A stretch of DNA of 64,000 nt from Streptomyces sp. NRRL S-1022 (GTDB lineage: Bacteria > Actinomycetota > Actinomycetes > Streptomycetales > Streptomycetaceae): the NCBI RefSeq assembly GCF_000720135.1, contig NZ_JOIU01000018.1, positions 62,001 through 126,000 of the forward strand, in the 5' to 3' direction. The notes below the pieces were generated by a model, which saw nothing but the letters and a program-made list of their open reading frames with translations, searched no databases and was not told where the DNA came from. Both the position numbers and the translations under genes were made by a program. How positions within the stretch are numbered: position 1 is the stretch's first letter; every line of letters starts with the position of its first letter. This document shows, piece after piece, positions 8,408 through 20,416 of the stretch.

Positions 8408-10666
8408 ATGTCCTACGACGGTGTTGGGCAGCGCCCCGAAGGCGCGCGAGGCCGGCGGCACGTGCAGCGCACCCTCGCCCTCCTGAGCGCCGGCGCGCTG
8501 GCCGTCCCGCTGCTCGCCGGCTGCGCCGACGAGGAGGTGACCAGCAGCCCGCTCGCCCCGCAGGACATCGCCCCGGTCGCCCGGGACCTGGTCGCCGACG
8601 GCGGCACCGTGAAGTGGGCCGTGGACGCCGTACCGGAGACCCTGAACACCTTCCAGGCCGACGCCGACGCCGGCACCGCCCGGATCGCCCAGGCCGTGCT
8701 GCCGTCCATGTTCCGGCTGGACGCGGCCGGCCGGCCGGTGCCCGACGCGGCCTACCTGGAGTCGGCCGAGGTCATCGAGACCGAACCGCGCCAGGTGGTG
8801 CTGTACAAGCTGAACCAGCAGGCCGTCTGGAGCGACGGCCGGGAGATCGGCGCCGCCGACTTCGTCGCCCAGTGGCGCGCCCTGTCCGGCAGGAACAGCG
8901 CCTACTGGACGGCCCGCAACGCCGGCTACGACCGGATCGCCAAGATCGAGCGCGGCGCCAACGACCTCCAGGTCCGCGTCACCTTCTCCCGCCCCTACGC
9001 CGACTGGCGGTCCCTGTTCTCCCCGCTGTACCCGAAGGACGTCATGGGCACCCCGGACGCCTTCAACGACGGCGCCCGCCGCAAGCTGAAGGTCACCGCC
9101 GGGCCCTTCAAGGTCGAGAAGGTCGACACCGCCACGAAGGACGTCGTCCTCACCCGCAACCCGCGCTGGTGGGGCAAGCCCGCCAAGCTGAACGAGATCG
9201 TGCTGCACGCCGTGTCCCGCGACAAGCGGGCCGCCGCGCTCGCCGACGGCAGCGCGGACCTCGCCGACATCGACTCCGCCGACGCGCAGCGGATCGGCCT
9301 GGCGAACCGGACGAAGGGCACCGGGACCCCGCTCCAGGGCGCCGGGGGCAAGACGTCCGTGAAGAAGCTGCGCGACTGGGCGCTCGCCCACGGCTTCGAC
9401 TCCGACCAGGTGCACGCCGGCAAGAAGAAGCTCCGCAAGGCCATCACCCGCTACCTGGAGCAGCAGCAGGCGCTGCGGGACGTCGAGGTCCGCAAGTCCC
9501 TGGAGCCCGCCTACACCCAGCTCGCCCTCAACGGCGCCGCCGGCCCGCTCGCCGACGAACGGGTCCGCCGGGCCGTCGCCCGCGCGCTGGACCGGGTGGA
9601 GCTGGCCCGGCTGGTGCTCACCCCGCTGGGGCTGCCCGCCGTCCCGGTCGGCAGCCACCTCGCCCTGTCCGGGCAGGCCGCCTACGCCGACGGCAGCGGC
9701 GCGCTCGGCGGCCAGGACGCCAAGGAGGCGCAGGCGCTGCTCGCCGACGCCGGCTGGGTGCGCGGCGGCCCGCTCAAGGAGCAGAAGAAGGCCGAGAAGG
9801 CGGCCGGCCCCGAGCACGGCGGCGGGCACGACGGCGAGGACGTCTCGGACGGCGGCAAGGACGGCGAGTACATCGTCGGGGAGGACGACGACAAGGGCCA
9901 CGGCGACGACCAGGGCCACGGCGACGGGGCGGGCGGCGGCCAGGACGGCACGGACGGCAAGGGCAGGCGGCACGAGCCGGCCGGCGACCAGCGCGAGCAC
10001 GGCGACCAGCACCTCGCGCAGGAGGGCAAGCACGGCGGCGCGCCCGGCGCGTACGCCCCGAAGGGCACGGCCGCCCCGGCCGCCGCGCCGGCCGGACCGC
10101 TCGCCAAGGACGGCAAGCCGCTCGCGCTGCGCTTCGTCCTGCCCTCCGGGCCCGGCTCGGAGACCCTGAACTCGGTCGCCGAGCGGATCTCGGCGATGCT
10201 GGAGCAGGTCGGGATGCGGACCACGATCACCAAGGTCTCGGACGAGAGCTACTTCAAGGACCACATCGCCGCCGGCGACTACGACCTCGCCCTGTACTCC
10301 TGGCCGTCCTCGGCCTTCCCGGCGACCGACGCCCGGCCGGTCTACGCCAAGCCGGTCCCGGCGGCGGACGGCTCGGTGAACTTCGAACAGAACTACACCC
10401 GGGTCGGCACCGACCAGGTCGACCAGCTCTTCGACCAGGCCGCGACCACGCTGGACGAGGACGAGGCCCGGGACCTGATCCGGAAGGCGGATTCCCGGAT
10501 CTGGGCGGCGGCGGGCTCCATCCCGCTGTACCAGCGGCCCCAGCTGGTGGGAGTGCGGAAGAACCTGGTCAACGCGGGTGCGTTCGGGTTCCAGACACCG
10601 GTCTACGAGGACATGGGGTTCCTGAAGAAGGGGGCGAAGGTCCCGGCCGCTCCGCACAAGGGCTAG
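8408..10666 (+). CDS. LpqW-like lipoprotein, SBP family 5 fold, with His/Asp-rich insert
   Basis: 752 aa, ATG preceded by GGAGG at 8 nt. Lipoprotein signal with lipobox LLAGC (Cys39). The body is an oligopeptide-binding (SBP_bac_5) fold: VPETLNTFQADAD, YKLNQQAVWSDGREIGAADF and VTFSRPYADWRSLFSPLYPKD. There is no permease or ATPase next to it. Position beside typA matches M. tuberculosis Rv1166 lpqW, whose product uses this fold to influence lipoglycan synthesis rather than transport; orthology is inferred from neighbourhood. Residues of about 460-560 are an insertion rich in His, Asp, Gly and Lys (for example DDDKGHGDDQGHGDGAGGG), which would form a disordered, possibly metal-binding loop. A second half of the fold resumes at LRFVLPSGPGSETLNSV. 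Confidence 0.8.
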   Translation: MSYDGVGQRPEGARGRRHVQRTLALLSAGALAVPLLAGCADEEVTSSPLAPQDIAPVARDLVADGGTVKWAVDAVPETLNTFQADADAGTARIAQAVLPSMFRLDAAGRPVPDAAYLESAEVIETEPRQVVLYKLNQQAVWSDGREIGAADFVAQWRALSGRNSAYWTARNAGYDRIAKIERGANDLQVRVTFSRPYADWRSLFSPLYPKDVMGTPDAFNDGARRKLKVTAGPFKVEKVDTATKDVVLTRNPRWWGKPAKLNEIVLHAVSRDKRAAALADGSADLADIDSADAQRIGLANRTKGTGTPLQGAGGKTSVKKLRDWALAHGFDSDQVHAGKKKLRKAITRYLEQQQALRDVEVRKSLEPAYTQLALNGAAGPLADERVRRAVARALDRVELARLVLTPLGLPAVPVGSHLALSGQAAYADGSGALGGQDAKEAQALLADAGWVRGGPLKEQKKAEKAAGPEHGGGHDGEDVSDGGKDGEYIVGEDDDKGHGDDQGHGDGAGGGQDGTDGKGRRHEPAGDQREHGDQHLAQEGKHGGAPGAYAPKGTAAPAAAPAGPLAKDGKPLALRFVLPSGPGSETLNSVAERISAMLEQVGMRTTITKVSDESYFKDHIAAGDYDLALYSWPSSAFPATDARPVYAKPVPAADGSVNFEQNYTRVGTDQVDQLFDQAATTLDEDEARDLIRKADSRIWAAAGSIPLYQRPQLVGVRKNLVNAGAFGFQTPVYEDMGFLKKGAKVPAAPHKG

Positions 10667-10698
10667 CGGCCCGGCGAGCCCCGGCTGAAAAGGCCACG

Positions 10699-10704
10699 TA
10701 CGAT
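10699..10704 (+). promoter_or_regulatory. Possible -10 (TACGAT) for typA
   Basis: TACGAT 95 bp before the typA ATG fits TANNNT and lies in the 132-bp gap between the two genes. No clear -35 was found, so this is weak. Confidence 0.3.
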
Positions 10705-10798
10705 GGGGTGAGGCCGTGGCGTGTCCAGCCCGGCAGGGCCCGCGCGACACGGACGTACGCGCAGGGCGATCCTCACACTTCCGGGAGTACGGCAGCTT

Positions 10799-12706
<1,908 letters not shown>

Positions 12707-12720
12707 TCTCCCGGCACTTG

Positions 12721-12759
12721 AGCCCGGGTGTCCCCATGGTGGGGACACCCGGGCTTTTT
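12721..12759 (+). terminator. Intrinsic terminator after typA
   Basis: Perfect 15-bp stem AGCCCGGGTGTCCCC (12721-12735) paired with GGGGACACCCGGGCT (12741-12755), a 5-nt loop that can close by one more pair, and a TTTTT run. It is the clearest intrinsic terminator in the window and separates typA from the bldK operon. Confidence 0.95.
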
Positions 12760-13187
12760 GCAACCCGTTTTCGGGGGCGCCATGTCCGACATGCGGAGAT
12801 CGCTGCCCGATAGCCAGGTAACAAGTCCGTTTCGCGCCTTCTTCTGACGAACAGTTTGTCCAGATTTTGGAAGGTGTACGGGTGAGCTGTGACTGAATTG
12901 AGATCTACGGGCAGTGGTCGGTAGTCGACCCATGGCAGATAGTTAGCCGCGTAGCGCTCGGGTCAATGGGTCTCGCGCTGTGGGGACAGCGCCGACTCAC
13001 GAGCACCAGGGGGTGTCTGACCCTCCGTCAGGGGTGTCGGAGGGTGGACGGAAACCCCCCTCTCATTGGTGAACACGTGGAGTCATGAGGAGGGAACCCC
13101 AGTAACTACGCGCGTCCGACTGCGGTCACGCGCGTCCTCGGAGTACGCGGGCACCTCTCACACTCATACCTGTGAAACGGACGAACC
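12760..13187 (+). promoter_or_regulatory. Long upstream regulatory region of the bldK-type operon
   Basis: About 430 bp without a gene and with noticeably lower GC around 12780-12960. Dyads seen: CATGTC-C-GACATG (12781-12793), the near-palindrome GACGAACAGTTTGTC (12846-12860), and GGTCG-N5-CGACC (12916-12930). A possible hairpin of ACCCTCCG (13020-13027) with CGGAGGGT (13038-13045) lies nearer the start. A six-codon ORF, ATG AGG AGG GAA CCC CAG TAA, sits at 13085-13105. Promoter position not determined. Confidence 0.55.
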
Positions 13188-14228
13188 GTGACAAGTCCTA
13201 TCGACATGGAGGGCGGCGGGGCTTCGGTCGTCGTCGACGGCGCACCAGGGCCCGAGACGAAGACCGAAACCGTCACGCTCACGGGCCGGTCCCCCGGCCA
13301 GCTGATGTGGCTGCGCTTCAAACGCGACCGCACGGGCGTCATCTGCGCCGTGGTGGTGATCGGCTACTTCCTCGTCGCTCTGCTCGCGCCGCTGCTCGCG
13401 AAGCTGCCGGGTACCGACCCGTACACCCTGTACGGCCAGGATCCCACCTATGCCGACAAGCCCGTCCTCGACGAATTCGGGCTTCCCCTCGGCTACTTGG
13501 GAGGCGTCTCGGGCGACCACTGGTTCGGCGTCGAGCCGCAGTACGGCCGCGACCTCTACGCCATGCTGCTCTACGGCATGCGGACCTCGCTGTACATGGC
13601 GCTCGGCATCACCGTCCTCATCATGGTCACCGGTGTGGTGATCGGCCTGATCGGCGGCTACTTCGGCGGTCGTACGGACTACTGGATCGGCCGGGGCACG
13701 GACTTCTTCCTCTCCTTCCCGCAACAGCTGTTCTTCATCGCCTTCATGCCCGTCGTGACGTCGTTCTTCGTGGATCCCCGCGAGGAGACGCCGACCTACT
13801 TCCGCGCCCTGGCCATGCTCATCGTGCTGTGGCTGCTGGGCTGGATGGGTATGGCCCGGCTGGTGCGTTCGACCGTACTGCCCCTGCGCGAACGGGAGTT
13901 CGTCGAGGCGGCCAAGGTCTCGGGCGCCTCCCCGTGGCGGATCGTGCGCAAGGAGATCCTGCCCAACGTCGTCACCCCGATCCTGGTGCAGTTCACGTAC
14001 CAGCTGCCCAGCACCATCCTCAGCATCGCCTTCCTGTCCTTCGCGGGCGTCGGGTTCGTCGAGCCGACGCCCGACTGGGGACGCCTCTTCGCCGCCGGGG
14101 CCCGGTACGCCGAGCAGGACCCGGCGTTCATGTTCTTCCCCGGGGTGGCACTGGTGATCTTCGTCCTGTGCTTCAACCTCCTCGGAGACTCCGTACGGGA
14201 CGCGTTCGACCCCAAGTCCGGGCGGTAG
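13188..14228 (+). CDS. bldKA: Oligopeptide ABC importer permease, BldKA-like
   Basis: 346 aa inner-membrane permease of the DppC/OppC type. A cytoplasmic N-terminal tail of about 45 residues is followed by helix 1 (VICAVVVIGYFLVALLAPLLA), a periplasm-facing loop and a five-helix BPD_transp_1 core. The coupling loop carrying the EAA motif reads EFVEAAKVSGASPWRI. GTG start at 13188. It is the first of five genes in the order permease, binding protein, permease, ATPase, ATPase, which is the order of the S. coelicolor bldK operon needed for import of a developmental peptide signal. Assignment to bldK rests on that order and the typA neighbour; other Opp systems lie next door. Confidence 0.85.
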   Translation: MTSPIDMEGGGASVVVDGAPGPETKTETVTLTGRSPGQLMWLRFKRDRTGVICAVVVIGYFLVALLAPLLAKLPGTDPYTLYGQDPTYADKPVLDEFGLPLGYLGGVSGDHWFGVEPQYGRDLYAMLLYGMRTSLYMALGITVLIMVTGVVIGLIGGYFGGRTDYWIGRGTDFFLSFPQQLFFIAFMPVVTSFFVDPREETPTYFRALAMLIVLWLLGWMGMARLVRSTVLPLREREFVEAAKVSGASPWRIVRKEILPNVVTPILVQFTYQLPSTILSIAFLSFAGVGFVEPTPDWGRLFAAGARYAEQDPAFMFFPGVALVIFVLCFNLLGDSVRDAFDPKSGR

Positions 14229-14330
14229 CACGTCCGTTGGGTGGGGGGTGACTGCCGCCCCCGCCGGCCCGCGCGGCCGGCGCCCGGCAGATCTCACGGA
14301 TAACAACCGACAGGTAGGTGGATTCGCCAC

Positions 14331-16127
14331 ATGATGTCTCATCGCGCCCGCGGAGCGCGTGCCGTCGTGATCGCCCTTACGGCCGGCTCCCTTGCTCTCA
14401 CGGCCTGTTCCAAGAACGAGGGCGGCAAGTCCGGCAAGGACTCCAAGAAGGACCAGAAGGAGGCTGCGGTCCAGTCGAAGGCGGTCACCTATGCCGATGC
14501 CGCGGGATCGACCGGCCCCGCCAAGGACGTGCCCGGCGCCAAACCCGGCGGCACGATCACGGTGTACCAGGAGGCGGGCCTGTCCCACCTGGACCCCGGC
14601 CAGATCTACGTCTCCGACGCCGGCCAGGTCGCCAACCTGCTCTTCCGCCGCCTGACCCAGTTCCAGGAGGACGACAAGGGCGACGTGTCCGTCGCCGGTG
14701 ACCTCGCCACCGACTCCGGCAAGTCCACCGACGGCGGCAAGACCTGGACGTTCACGCTGAAGGACGGGATCAAGGACGAGAACGGCAACCCCATCACCTC
14801 GTCCGACGTCCGGCACAGCATCGAGCGCACCTACGCCAAGTTCATCTTCGACGGCCCGACCTACCTCCAGACCTGGCTGAGCGGCGCCGACTACCGCAAG
14901 GCCCTGCCCGGCGGCGGCTTCGACGGCAAGCACCTGCCGGCCTCGGTGCTGGACACCCCGGACGACAAGACGGTGGTCTTCCACTTCGACCAGCCGCGCC
15001 CGGACCTGCCGCAGACCCTCGCCATGGCCGGCTACGCCGTCGTCCCGGCGAAGGGCGACACCAAGGAGCGGTACGAGAAGAAGCCGGTCGCCACCGGCCC
15101 GTACAAGATCGCCGAGAACAAGGCCGGCAAGATCCTGAAGCTGGTGAAGAACACCGACTGGGACCCGAAGACCGACTCCGTGCGCCACCAGTACGCCGAC
15201 GGCTTCACCATCCAGTTCGGCGTCACCGAGTCCACCCAGACCAAGCGCCTGATCGCCGACGAGGGCGACAACAAGAACGCCATCCAGCTCACCAACGGCG
15301 TCGAGGCCACCCAGATCCAGGACGTCATCAACAACCCCGACGCCAGCAAGCGCACGGTCAAGGGCTACCAGCCCTACGTCATGTGCCTGACCTTCAACCT
15401 CGACCGGGTCAAGGACAAGAAGGTCCGCCAGGCCGTCACCTACGCGGTCAACTCCAAGTCCCTCATCGCCGGCGAGGGCGGTGCCTATGGCGGTGACGTC
15501 GCCCCGAACTACTTCGCGCCGACGCTCCCCGGCTACGAGGCGGGCTACGACCCCTACGGCCGGCTGAAGACACCGCAGGGCAACATCGCCAAGGCCAAGG
15601 AGATCCTCGGCGGCGTCCCGGCCGGCGAGAAGAAGCTCGTCTTCGCCTACCCCAACAGCGAGGCCGGCCAGAAGCGCAAGGTCGCCATCGAGGACGCGCT
15701 GACCAAGGTCGGCTTCGACGTCGTCGCCAAGGAGGTCGACTCGGCGAGCTACTACGAGCAGATCGGCAAGCTGAAGAACCCGTACGACATCTACATCACC
15801 GGCTGGGGCCAGGACTGGCCGTCCCCGGGCACGGTCGTCACCCCGATCTACGACGGCTCGCAGGTCGCCGACGGCTCCTCGAACTACTCGCACGTCAAGG
15901 ACCCCAAGGTCGACGCCCTCATCAAGAAGGCGCTGACCCAGGAGCCGGCCGAGGCCGCCAAGACGTGGAAGGAAGCCCAGCACTACCTGCTGGAGAACGT
16001 GATCCCGGCGGCTCCGCTGTGGTACACGAAGCAGTTCCAGATCTCCGGCTCCAACGTGGGCGGTGCCCGCTACGGCTCGGTGTCCAGCCTCATCGACATC
16101 AACAGGCTGTTCCTGAAGTCGTCGTGA
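14331..16127 (+). CDS. bldKB: Oligopeptide-binding lipoprotein, BldKB-like
   Basis: 598 aa family 5 solute-binding protein. Signal peptide with lipobox LTAC (Cys26), so it should be lipid-anchored outside the membrane. Then a Lys/Ser-rich linker and the SBP_bac_5 core: TITVYQEAGLSHLDPGQIYV, LATDSGKSTDGGKTWTFTLK and TYAVNSKSLIAGEGG. In S. coelicolor this subunit captures the extracellular BldK signal. Two ATGs in tandem (14331, 14334) are possible starts; AGGTGG lies rather far upstream. It starts 102 bp after bldKA, the largest gap in the operon, which suggests room for its own signal or processing. Similar in motif content to the binding protein at 23588, less so to that at 26947. Confidence 0.88.
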   Translation: MMSHRARGARAVVIALTAGSLALTACSKNEGGKSGKDSKKDQKEAAVQSKAVTYADAAGSTGPAKDVPGAKPGGTITVYQEAGLSHLDPGQIYVSDAGQVANLLFRRLTQFQEDDKGDVSVAGDLATDSGKSTDGGKTWTFTLKDGIKDENGNPITSSDVRHSIERTYAKFIFDGPTYLQTWLSGADYRKALPGGGFDGKHLPASVLDTPDDKTVVFHFDQPRPDLPQTLAMAGYAVVPAKGDTKERYEKKPVATGPYKIAENKAGKILKLVKNTDWDPKTDSVRHQYADGFTIQFGVTESTQTKRLIADEGDNKNAIQLTNGVEATQIQDVINNPDASKRTVKGYQPYVMCLTFNLDRVKDKKVRQAVTYAVNSKSLIAGEGGAYGGDVAPNYFAPTLPGYEAGYDPYGRLKTPQGNIAKAKEILGGVPAGEKKLVFAYPNSEAGQKRKVAIEDALTKVGFDVVAKEVDSASYYEQIGKLKNPYDIYITGWGQDWPSPGTVVTPIYDGSQVADGSSNYSHVKDPKVDALIKKALTQEPAEAAKTWKEAQHYLLENVIPAAPLWYTKQFQISGSNVGGARYGSVSSLIDINRLFLKSS

Positions 16128-16221
16128 TCCGCGGCTGACGACGGGGGTGCGCTCACAGCGGGCGCGCCCCCGCTCCGAGCGCACCCACCCACCGTCTGTC
16201 GCAGAGAGCAGCCAGCCCGCC

Positions 16222-17199
16222 ATGCTTCAGTTCATCATCCGGCGCACGGTCGGCGCCTTCGTCACGCTCTTCCTCATCGGGGCGGCGACCTTCTTCCTCT
16301 TCGTGGCCGCACCCTCCGACTACGCCTCCCTGGCCTGCGGCAAGGACTGTTCGCCCCAGCGGCTGGCGGACATCCGGGAGGCCCTCGGGCTCGACCTGCC
16401 CCTCGCCCAGCAGTTCTGGGACTTCATGACCGGCATCGTGACGGGCCGTGACTTCCCGACCGGGCACTGCTCGGCCCCCTGCCTGGGCGTGTCGTTCTAC
16501 TCGGGGGACATGGTCTGGAGCACCATCATGGACCGGTTCCCGCTGACCCTCACCCTGACCGCCGGCGGTGCGGTCGTCTTCCTCCTCGTCGGCGTCGGCG
16601 CCGGCATGATCGCCGCGTACCGGCGCGGCACGATGGTCGACAAGGTCGCCACCGGCGCCTCCATGGTGCTCAGTTCCTTCCAGATCTACTTCCTCGGCCC
16701 GATCGTGCTGACCATCCTCGTCTACAGCACCGGCTGGATGGAGGACCCGAAGTACGTGCCCCTCACCCAGGACCCGGTCGGCTGGTTCGTCGGGATGTCG
16801 ATCCCGGTGTGCGTGATGGCCACGATCTTCACCGCGCAGTACACCCGTATGGCGCGCTCGTCGATGATCGAGCAGCTCGCCGAGGACCATGTGCGCACCG
16901 CCCGGGCCAAGGGCATGTCACGCAAGTACGTCTTCCTGCGCTACGCCTGGCGTGGCTCGCTGATCCCGATCGTCACCGTGCTCGGCATCGACGTCAGCTC
17001 CATGCTGGGCGGTGCCGTCGTCACCGAACTGACCTTCTCCCTCCAGGGGATCGGCCGGCTCGCCGTGGACGGCGCGGTCAACAAGGACCTGCCGCTGACG
17101 ATGGGGGTCATGCTGTTCGGCGCCTTCTTCATCCTCGTCATCAACATCCTGACCGACATCACCTACGCGTGGATCGACCCCCGCATCCGGCTCTCCTAG
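16222..17199 (+). CDS. bldKC: Oligopeptide ABC importer permease, BldKC-like
   Basis: 325 aa permease of the DppB/OppB type: it begins [17 protein letters not shown], the hallmark N-terminus of this subunit, then a large external loop with paired Cys residues ([19 protein letters not shown]) before helix 2. The EAA loop lies around [16 protein letters not shown]. The ATG at 16222 is preferred over the GTG 25 codons upstream, since it puts the family N-terminus first; the ribosome site is weak. 94 bp after bldKB and 15 bp before bldKD. Confidence 0.87.
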   Translation: MLQFIIRRTVGAFVTLFLIGAATFFLFVAAPSDYASLACGKDCSPQRLADIREALGLDLPLAQQFWDFMTGIVTGRDFPTGHCSAPCLGVSFYSGDMVWSTIMDRFPLTLTLTAGGAVVFLLVGVGAGMIAAYRRGTMVDKVATGASMVLSSFQIYFLGPIVLTILVYSTGWMEDPKYVPLTQDPVGWFVGMSIPVCVMATIFTAQYTRMARSSMIEQLAEDHVRTARAKGMSRKYVFLRYAWRGSLIPIVTVLGIDVSSMLGGAVVTELTFSLQGIGRLAVDGAVNKDLPLTMGVMLFGAFFILVINILTDITYAWIDPRIRLS

Positions 17200-17214
17200 G
17201 AAGAACCAGCCATC

Positions 17215-18287
17215 GTGACCACAGTGACCAAGGCCGAGGGCGCACCGGCCCCGACCGGGCCGGACGGATTCCTCTCGGTGCGCGATCTCCAGGTGACGTT
17301 CTCCACCGAGGACGGTCCGGTCAAGGCCGTCGACGGCCTGTCCTTCGACCTGCACCGCGGGAAGACCCTCGGCATCGTGGGCGAGTCGGGCTCGGGCAAG
17401 TCGGTCACCAACCTGACGATCCTCGGGCTGCACGACCCGCTGTTCACGACGATCGACGGGGAGATCGTTTTCGACGGCAAGGAACTCATCACCGCCACCG
17501 AGAAGGAGATGGAGAAGCTCCGCGGCAACAGGGTGGCGATGATCTTCCAGGACCCGCTCACCGCGCTGTCGCCCTTCTACACGATCGGCCGGCAGATCGC
17601 CGAGCCGTACATGAAGCACTCCGGCGCCTCGAAGAAGGCCGCCTGGGAACGGGCCGTGGAGATGCTCGCCAAGGTCGGCATCCCCAATCCCAAGGAGCGC
17701 GCCCGGGACTACCCGCACCAGTTCTCCGGCGGTATGCGCCAGCGCGCGATGATCGCCATGGCGCTGGTCTGCGACCCGGACCTGCTGATCGCCGACGAAC
17801 CGACCACGGCCCTGGACGTGACCGTGCAGGCCCAGATCCTGGACCTGCTCAAGGACCTCCAGCGGGAGTTCGGCACGGCGATCGTCTTCATCACCCACGA
17901 CCTCGGGGTCATCGCCGACGTGGCCGACGACATCATGGTGATGTACGCGGGCCGGGCGGTGGAACGCGGCACGGTCGACGAGGTCCTGCGCTCCCCGCGG
18001 CACCCGTACACCTGGGGCCTGCTGAACTCCATGCCCCGGCTGGACTCCGACCTCGGCACCCCGCTCTCGCCCATCCCCGGCACCCCGCCGAGTCTGCTCA
18101 CCCCGCCGTCCGGCTGCCGTTTCCATCCCCGGTGCACCTTCCGGGACCGGGTCGGCGGCAACCGCTGCACCACCGAGCGGCCCCTGCTGGCACCGGACCG
18201 CTCCTCGGCGTGCCATCTGAGCGCGGAGCAGAAGCGAACCATCTTCGTCGAAGAGATCAGGCCCCGACTGGGCCAGGAGGACCCGTC

Positions 18288-18291
<4 letters not shown>
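17215..18291 (+). CDS. bldKD: Oligopeptide importer ATPase, OppD type (BldKD-like)
   Basis: 358 aa cytoplasmic nucleotide-binding subunit. Walker A GESGSGKS near residue 56, Q-loop [13 protein letters not shown], signature FSGGMRQR, Walker B LLIADEP and H-loop [14 protein letters not shown]. The C-terminal oligo_HPY extension ends with [12 protein letters not shown] and a further Cys, the four-Cys pattern of OppD/OppF tails. GTG start with AGGAAG upstream. The stop overlaps the next ATPase as ATGA. The asymmetric pair of ATPases powers import through the two permeases. Confidence 0.92.
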
Positions 18292-19403
<1,112 letters not shown>

Positions 19404-19443
19404 GACAGCGGCCCGGCCGGCCGTTCCGCCAGGCCCCCGCCCG

Positions 19444-20184
19444 CTAGGCCCGGCCGGTCACCGTGATGATCTCCGGGGAGCCGGGGGTCAGCGGCGACCG
19501 GTCCCAGTCGCCGTACTGTGCGACGACGCTCAGGCCCGCCTCCGTGAGGAAGGCCCGGAGGCGGTCCGGGTCGAGGAAGCGCAGGACGCCGGGGACGACC
19601 CGGGGGGCGGGCCAGCGGGGGGCGGTGTAGGTCTCGGTGAACCGCACCCGGCCGCGGTCCGGGGCGACGGTCCCGACCTCGTGCCACACCTTCACCGGGG
19701 CGCCGTCGGCGTCGGTGACCTCGTACACCCGCTCCGGGGTCCAGCGCTCCCAGGGGCGGACGCCCGGATTGCGGGTCTCGAAGACGAAGCGTCCACCGTC
19801 CGCCAGGGCCGAGCGGGCGGCGCGCAGGCAGACCCGGATCTCCTCGTCCGTCACCAGTTCCTGGAAGGCGTGCCCGGTCATGACGACCAGGTCGAACTCC
19901 GGCCGCCAGCACCGCACCCGCACGTCGCCGAGCACCCACTCGACGTCCGGCCGGGCCCGCCGCGCCTGGACCAGCATGGCGGCGGCCGGATCGAGTCCCG
20001 TCAGCCGCCCCCCGTGCCCCTCGGCCCGGGCCCGCCGCAGCAGCTGCCCGGTGCCGCACCCGATGTCCAGCACGGACCCGGCCTGCCGCAGCAGTCCGAG
20101 GTAGAAGTCGTCACCCGGTCCCCAGGGGTTGAGGCTGTCGTACAGCGCGGCCAGCGAGAGATCGGCATAGACGTGATCCACCAC
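19444..20184 (-). CDS. Class I SAM-dependent methyltransferase
   Basis: 246 aa if started at the GTG at 20184 (tandem GTG GTG). SAM-binding motif [16 protein letters not shown], then [17 protein letters not shown] and [15 protein letters not shown], ending with a beta-rich C-terminal part. Substrate unknown. The frame stays open to 20364, but the extra N-terminus contains an inverted repeat and a CAGACT hexamer six nt before the GTG, which suggests non-coding promoter DNA. The gene lies alone between two convergently arranged peptide importers, inside the arms of the near-identical ATPase repeat. Confidence 0.8.
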   Translation of the reverse strand: MVDHVYADLSLAALYDSLNPWGPGDDFYLGLLRQAGSVLDIGCGTGQLLRRARAEGHGGRLTGLDPAAAMLVQARRARPDVEWVLGDVRVRCWRPEFDLVVMTGHAFQELVTDEEIRVCLRAARSALADGGRFVFETRNPGVRPWERWTPERVYEVTDADGAPVKVWHEVGTVAPDRGRVRFTETYTAPRWPAPRVVPGVLRFLDPDRLRAFLTEAGLSVVAQYGDWDRSPLTPGSPEIITVTGRA

Positions 20185-20193
20185 CGCGGCAGT

Positions 20194-20222
20194 CTGACAC
20201 AGGATGCTGAACGGTGTGTCAG
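20194..20222. promoter_or_regulatory. Inverted repeat CTGACACA-N13-TGTGTCAG, candidate operator
   Basis: Perfect 8-bp arms at 20194-20201 and 20215-20222, separated by 13 bp, just upstream of the methyltransferase start at 20184. On the minus strand the far arm supplies a CTGACA that could serve as -35. Candidate binding site for a dimeric regulator of the methyltransferase. Confidence 0.55.
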
Positions 20223-20297
20223 GAACCGGGCAGTTCTTGAACTCCCCCGAACGGCACGGGCGTTGAGCGATCCGGAATTCCGGCCCGGAACCGCGAA

Positions 20298-20329
20298 GAG
20301 GGCCCGTGCCTGGGGAGGCGCGGGCCCTC
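20298..20329 (-). terminator. Hairpin downstream of the inverted Opp operon
   Basis: GAGGGCCCG (20298-20306) pairs with CGGGCCCTC (20321-20329). It lies about 90 bp after the stop of the last gene of the leftward operon. There is no T-run, as is common in Streptomyces. Confidence 0.6.
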
Positions 20330-20416
20330 GTCCCCTGGACCGGACGTTCATGGGCTCGGGTCAATGGGCCGGTGAAAGTCCGCTCCGCAAGGGGGCGGCT
20401 GACGGAAAGGGGTGTG

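Noticed and set aside
12721..12759. Hairpin as a riboswitch expression platform
   Set aside because: It lies after the typA stop with a T-run and no aptamer-like structure; plain terminator.
13164..16223. 1019-codon minus-strand frame
   Set aside because: Mirror of bldKA and bldKB; no motif, no ribosome site.
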